Assembly: GCF_042854845.1 (NCBI RefSeq)
Contig: NZ_AP031498.1
Location: forward strand, 4,278,001 to 4,342,000
Source of the DNA: Maricurvus nonylphenolicus
GTDB taxonomy: Bacteria > Pseudomonadota > Gammaproteobacteria > Pseudomonadales > Cellvibrionaceae
Length of the DNA stretch: 64,000 nt
Direction: 5' to 3'
Below, one piece after another: positions 60,588 to 64,000 of this stretch. The position numbers were made by a program, and so were the translations under genes. The notes beneath the pieces were generated by a model. The model saw only the letters and a list, made by a program, of their open reading frames with translations. It did not search any database and was not told where the DNA came from. Each line of letters starts with the position of its first letter. Position 1 is the stretch's first letter.

Positions 60588-62264
60588 ATGAAGAAAAGTC
60601 TGATTGCATTACTGACATTAGCCGTGATCGGCACTGTGGCTTATAGCCAGCGTCTCGACATTATGCTGGCGCTTATAAAATACCAAGCCTCAACCGAGGT
60701 GTTTGCAGAAGCTCGTGATGTTCCCTGGCAACAGGGTCCTGCTGAAGCGGCAACTGAAGCAGACAAACGCCCACCGAATATTATTTTAATCGTTGCCGAT
60801 GACCTCGGTTACAACGATATCTCCACCTTTGGTGGCGGCATAACTCGGGTTGATGGCAGCTCCGTACAAACTCTGGGTATTGATCGTATTGCTGCCCAAG
60901 GGGTTGTGTTTAATCAATCCTATTCCGGCGCCAGTAGCTGCGCGCCTTCACGCGCTATGTTGATGACTGGCCGTTACCCCACCCGTACCGGATTTGAATT
61001 TACCCCAACTCCCGACGGCATGGGCTCGATGGTAACCAGCATATACAACAGCATGGACAACAACCTGCCGCCAGCTATTTATGATGCCGCCAAAGAGGAA
61101 GGCCAGCCACCCTATGAATTGAAAGGTTTATCCCCGTCAGAAATCACCTTGGCAGAAGTCTTACAAACTCAAGGCTACTACACCGCACATATCGGCAAGT
61201 GGCACCTGGGCAATGATCAAGGTATGGGACCACATGATCAGGGCTTTGATGACAGTTTGCTGATGACCAATGGTCTTTACCTGCCGGAAGATGACCCCAA
61301 TGTAGTCAACGCTAAAATTCCCTTTGATCCCATCGACCAATTTCTATGGGCACGCCTGGGCTTCAGCAACTCTTTCAATTCCGGCAGTGCCGATCAGTTT
61401 AAACCCGCTCGCTATATGACCGATTATTGGACTGACGAATCCGTCAAAGTCATCAAGGCCAATAAAAACCGTCCCTTCTTTTTGTACCTGGCTCACTGGG
61501 GTCCACATACACCTTTACAAGCAACGAAAGAAGATTATGAAGCAGTAGGCGATATTCAACCTCATCGTAAACGTGTTTACGCCGCGATGGTTCGCGCCGT
61601 GGATCGCAGTGTCGAGCGTATTCTGGCAACGCTGGAAGCCGAAGGCCTGGCAGACAATACCATCGTGGCCTTCACCAGCGATAACGGTGGCGCCGGTTAT
61701 GTAGGACTACCGGAAACCAATAGCCCTTACCGTGGCTGGAAGATCACCATGTTTGAAGGCGGCCTGCGTGTCCCCATGTTTATTCAATGGCCCAATAAAA
61801 TTCCCGCTGGTAAAACCGTGGACACGCCGGTAGCCCATATCGATGTCATGCCAACCCTGGCCGCTGCTGCCGGTGCAGCCACACCGGAAACTGTTGAAAT
61901 CGATGGTCGAGACATTTTGCCCTTAGTTGAGGGTGAAAATAACTGGCCACGTAAAACCCTGTTTTGGCAAAGCGGTCACTACCAGGTCGTGCGTCACGGC
62001 GATTGGAAATTGCAAGTCAACAACCGACCTACCGATGGGTTACAACAATGGCTATTTAATTTAAAAGATGACCCAACCGAACAGAACAACCTCGCGACTA
62101 GCCACCCCGATAAAGTGAGTGAGTTAAGCGGTCTTTTGAAAATCCATCAACAGAATTCCCGAGGCCCACTTTATAGTGCAACCGGGCAAGTACCTGTGAT
62201 GGTTGATAAAACTTTGGCAGAAGCCTTTGAAGCAGGCGATGAATATATTTACACGCCTAACTAA
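60588..62264 (+). CDS. Sulfatase (arylsulfatase family, formylglycine type), exported
   Basis: 558 residues from ATG 60588, which begins the signal or anchor peptide MKKSLIALLTLAVIGTVAYS; an extension to TTG 60540 is not supported. Metal-binding Asp pair in IVADDLGYND (about 71-72), the modification motif CAPSR with Cys118 (converted to formylglycine by a separate enzyme not seen here), HIGKWHLG with catalytic Lys and His, and FTSDNGG. It hydrolyses sulfate esters in the periplasm. The gene starts after a copy of the AraC-type operator and is followed 22 bases later by a GST gene and then a second sulfatase. The substrate is unknown; no glycoside hydrolase is nearby. Confidence 0.92.
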   Translation: MKKSLIALLTLAVIGTVAYSQRLDIMLALIKYQASTEVFAEARDVPWQQGPAEAATEADKRPPNIILIVADDLGYNDISTFGGGITRVDGSSVQTLGIDRIAAQGVVFNQSYSGASSCAPSRAMLMTGRYPTRTGFEFTPTPDGMGSMVTSIYNSMDNNLPPAIYDAAKEEGQPPYELKGLSPSEITLAEVLQTQGYYTAHIGKWHLGNDQGMGPHDQGFDDSLLMTNGLYLPEDDPNVVNAKIPFDPIDQFLWARLGFSNSFNSGSADQFKPARYMTDYWTDESVKVIKANKNRPFFLYLAHWGPHTPLQATKEDYEAVGDIQPHRKRVYAAMVRAVDRSVERILATLEAEGLADNTIVAFTSDNGGAGYVGLPETNSPYRGWKITMFEGGLRVPMFIQWPNKIPAGKTVDTPVAHIDVMPTLAAAAGAATPETVEIDGRDILPLVEGENNWPRKTLFWQSGHYQVVRHGDWKLQVNNRPTDGLQQWLFNLKDDPTEQNNLATSHPDKVSELSGLLKIHQQNSRGPLYSATGQVPVMVDKTLAEAFEAGDEYIYTPN

Positions 62265-62286
62265 ACACAGAGTGGAACCGAATCCT

Positions 62287-62970
62287 ATGATTGATTTATA
62301 CACAGCCCCAACGCCCAATGGCCATAAAGCTTCCTGCACACTAGAAGCACTGGATATTAGCTACAACGTACATACGGTTAACCTGATCGAAGGTGAACAA
62401 AAACAACCAGAGTTTTTAGCCATTAACCCCAATGGCCGAATTCCCGCCATCGTTGATCGTGCCAACGATGATTTTGCCATCTTCGAATCAGGCGCCATTA
62501 TGATCTACCTGGCTGAACAAGCCGGAAAGCTATTGCCCACGGATGTAAAGGGCCGCTCTAAAGTGATGCAGTGGCTAATGTTCCAAATGGGTGGCACAGG
62601 TCCCATGATGGGACAGGCGAATGTATTCTATCGCTACTTCCCGGAAAAGATTCAACCGGCGATTGATCGCTATCAAAATGAATGTCGCCGTTTGTTTGAA
62701 GTACTCAATAATCATTTAAGCGATAACGAATGGTTAGCCGATGATTATTCCATTGCTGATATTGCCAACTGGTGTTGGGTACGTACCTACAAATGGTCAG
62801 GTGTTTCTATAGATGGGCTTGATCATTTAAACCGTTGGCTGAATACCATGGCCGAACAACCGGGAATGGCCAAAGGTATTGAAGTGCCTTTCAGCTTAGG
62901 CAATCTGCTAGACGATGATGAAGAGCAAAAAGACTTCACAGATAATGCTCAAAAGCTCTTGCAGGAATAA
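62287..62970 (+). CDS. Glutathione S-transferase, nu class (YfcG/YghU-like)
   Basis: 227 residues from ATG 62287. The N-terminus MIDLYTAPTPNGHKASCTLE, with the TPNG motif, and NPNGRIPAIVD, then FESGAIMIYLAEQ, are typical of the YfcG/YghU group, which has disulfide-reductase or peroxidase-like activity with glutathione. The C-terminal helical domain includes SDNEWLADDYSIADIANWCW. Sandwiched between two sulfatase genes in one operon. A glutathione-dependent step in the same pathway is possible but not shown. Confidence 0.92.
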   Translation: MIDLYTAPTPNGHKASCTLEALDISYNVHTVNLIEGEQKQPEFLAINPNGRIPAIVDRANDDFAIFESGAIMIYLAEQAGKLLPTDVKGRSKVMQWLMFQMGGTGPMMGQANVFYRYFPEKIQPAIDRYQNECRRLFEVLNNHLSDNEWLADDYSIADIANWCWVRTYKWSGVSIDGLDHLNRWLNTMAEQPGMAKGIEVPFSLGNLLDDDEEQKDFTDNAQKLLQE

Positions 62971-63073
62971 CAATACTTACAAAACCATTCCTCTTCTATG
63001 GCTGGCATCTGTTAAGTAGCAGAATTAGCCAGCCTTCTTATTGATGTGGACGCTAGCGTACAAGATATCTGCA

Positions 63074-64000
63074 ATGAAAACCTTCTTTAAAATAATGACG
63101 ACTGGCATCGCCTTCCTGGCTAACGCTATGAGTTCACCTGCAGCCTTGGCTACAGCCCCGGAATCGTTATCCACTACACGCCCGAATGTTGTGGTCATTA
63201 TGGTCGATGATGCCGGCCTAATGGATTTTCAACCCTTTGGCGGTGAAGCGAATATGCCCAATATCCAGAAACTCGCCGATCAGGGTACTCGCTTTACCGG
63301 TTACCGGACCTCTCCTCTTTGCGCCCCCTCGCGGGCAATGTTACTTACCGGTATTGATAACCACCGCACAGGCATCGCCACGATTCCTGAAGTCATACCT
63401 GACGAGCATAAAGGTGCTCCCGGCTATTCCCTGTATTTGGAACCCGGCGTAAAAACCATTGCTGACCGACTGCGTGAACATGGCTACCGCACTTATATGA
63501 CGGGCAAATGGCATATGGGCAGCCGTGTAGAAGACCTGCCCGTCAGTCATGGCTTTGATCGTTCCTTTATCCTCGATGCTTCCGGTGCAGATAACTGGGA
63601 ACAGAAATCCTATATGCCCTTCTATAATACTGCACCCTGGTTTGAGGATGATAAGCCCGCTACCTTGCCCGCTGATTTTTATTCCTCAGAATTTATCGTT
63701 GACAAAATGATCGAATATATTGGTGACGATAAAACAACACCAGCACAACAACCATTCTTTGCCTATCTGGCCTTTCAGGCGATACATATACCGATACAAG
63801 CGCCGCGAGAATTTACCGACAACTACAGCGGTGTTTATGATCAGGGCTGGCATGAGTTGCGAAAACAGCGCTGGAGAAAAGCTCAGAAACTGGGCTTAGT
63901 TCCTAAAGACGCCCCACTGGCAGATATGCCCGATGGCCTGCGCAAGTGGCAGCAGCTCTCTGAAGAGGAACGCCGCTATTATGCAAAGGCGATGGCAGTC
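63074..64000 (+). CDS. Second sulfatase, partial (runs off the right edge)
   Basis: 309 residues are visible, starting at ATG 63074 with a signal peptide (MKTFFKIMTTGIAFLANAMS, cleavage probably near ALA). Metal Asp pair in IMVDDAGLMD (45-46), modification motif CAPSR with Cys83, GKWHMG with catalytic residues, and AIHIPIQAP. It is a different subfamily from the 60588 sulfatase, closer to arylsulfatase A/B-like enzymes with a short distance to the Cys motif. It lies 103 bases after the GST gene. The missing C-terminus prevents any statement on substrate. Confidence 0.9.
   Translation, partial: MKTFFKIMTTGIAFLANAMSSPAALATAPESLSTTRPNVVVIMVDDAGLMDFQPFGGEANMPNIQKLADQGTRFTGYRTSPLCAPSRAMLLTGIDNHRTGIATIPEVIPDEHKGAPGYSLYLEPGVKTIADRLREHGYRTYMTGKWHMGSRVEDLPVSHGFDRSFILDASGADNWEQKSYMPFYNTAPWFEDDKPATLPADFYSSEFIVDKMIEYIGDDKTTPAQQPFFAYLAFQAIHIPIQAPREFTDNYSGVYDQGWHELRKQRWRKAQKLGLVPKDAPLADMPDGLRKWQQLSEEERRYYAKAMAV

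Overview
The window looks like chromosome of an aerobic, probably marine gammaproteobacterium of the Cellvibrionales/Spongiibacteraceae type (inference). The signs are RNase II and a FadB-type multifunctional protein, many TonB-dependent receptors (TBDRs), duplicated acyl-CoA dehydrogenases, and several OruR-like AraC regulators. I found no tRNA, rRNA, CRISPR array, transposase, integrase or phage gene. Nearly all genes concern uptake and oxidation of hydrophobic or aromatic carboxylic compounds through CoA thioesters.

Layout. 1-2.8 kb: CoxE-like VWA protein (cut by the left edge), a MoxR/CoxD-like AAA+ ATPase and a GlxA-type AraC regulator. 3.2-12.7 kb: coniferyl-aldehyde-type dehydrogenase, ketopantoate-reductase-like enzyme, RNase II, a LysR regulator, then Fe-alcohol dehydrogenase, a hotdog thioesterase and succinate-semialdehyde dehydrogenase; several large inverted-repeat elements lie between these genes. 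12.7-16.1 kb: AraC regulator and TBDR. 16.3-19.9 kb: acyl-CoA dehydrogenase and nitronate monooxygenase, divergent from a TetR regulator. 19.9-26.2 kb: TBDR, acyl-CoA ligase, SDR and SCP2-type thiolase. 26.5-32.9 kb: crotonase, SDR, AraC regulator, alpha-methylacyl-CoA racemase-like protein, acyl-CoA dehydrogenase and SDR. 33-35.8 kb: two-subunit molybdenum hydroxylase of isoquinoline-oxidoreductase type. 35.8-46.2 kb: a long minus-strand cluster with a MalT-like LuxR regulator, XdhC, SDR, CoxL-like, metallo-beta-lactamase-fold, CoxS, CoxM, crotonase and CoxG genes. 46.4-53 kb: a tandem HxlR-HxlR regulator divergent from a beta-oxidation operon (thiolase, FadB, acyl-CoA dehydrogenase). 53-64 kb: an M15 peptidase, then a locus of AraC regulator, TBDR, two long GST-like proteins (the second broken by an in-frame amber codon), sulfatase, nu-class GST and a second sulfatase cut by the right edge.

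How it may work together (inference). TBDRs import the substrates. Sulfatases and Mo-hydroxylases remove or add oxygen groups. The ligase activates acids to CoA esters. Racemase, dehydrogenases, crotonases, SDRs and thiolases then shorten them, with the fad operon completing general beta-oxidation. The racemase plus SCP2-type thiolase points to methyl-branched (isoprenoid or sterol side-chain-like) substrates.

The most interesting signals are regulatory and structural. Four AraC-family regulators each lie near differently sequenced direct repeats with 21-base periodicity; one 37-base site is shared by the TBDR and sulfatase promoters of the last locus (31/37 identical). Two dispersed inverted-repeat elements keep a nearly identical interior while their stems differ by compensatory base pairs. 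A HxlR regulator has two complete DNA-binding units in one chain. A CoxLMS-type operon lacks the CO-dehydrogenase active-site signature and encloses a metallo-beta-lactamase-fold hydrolase.
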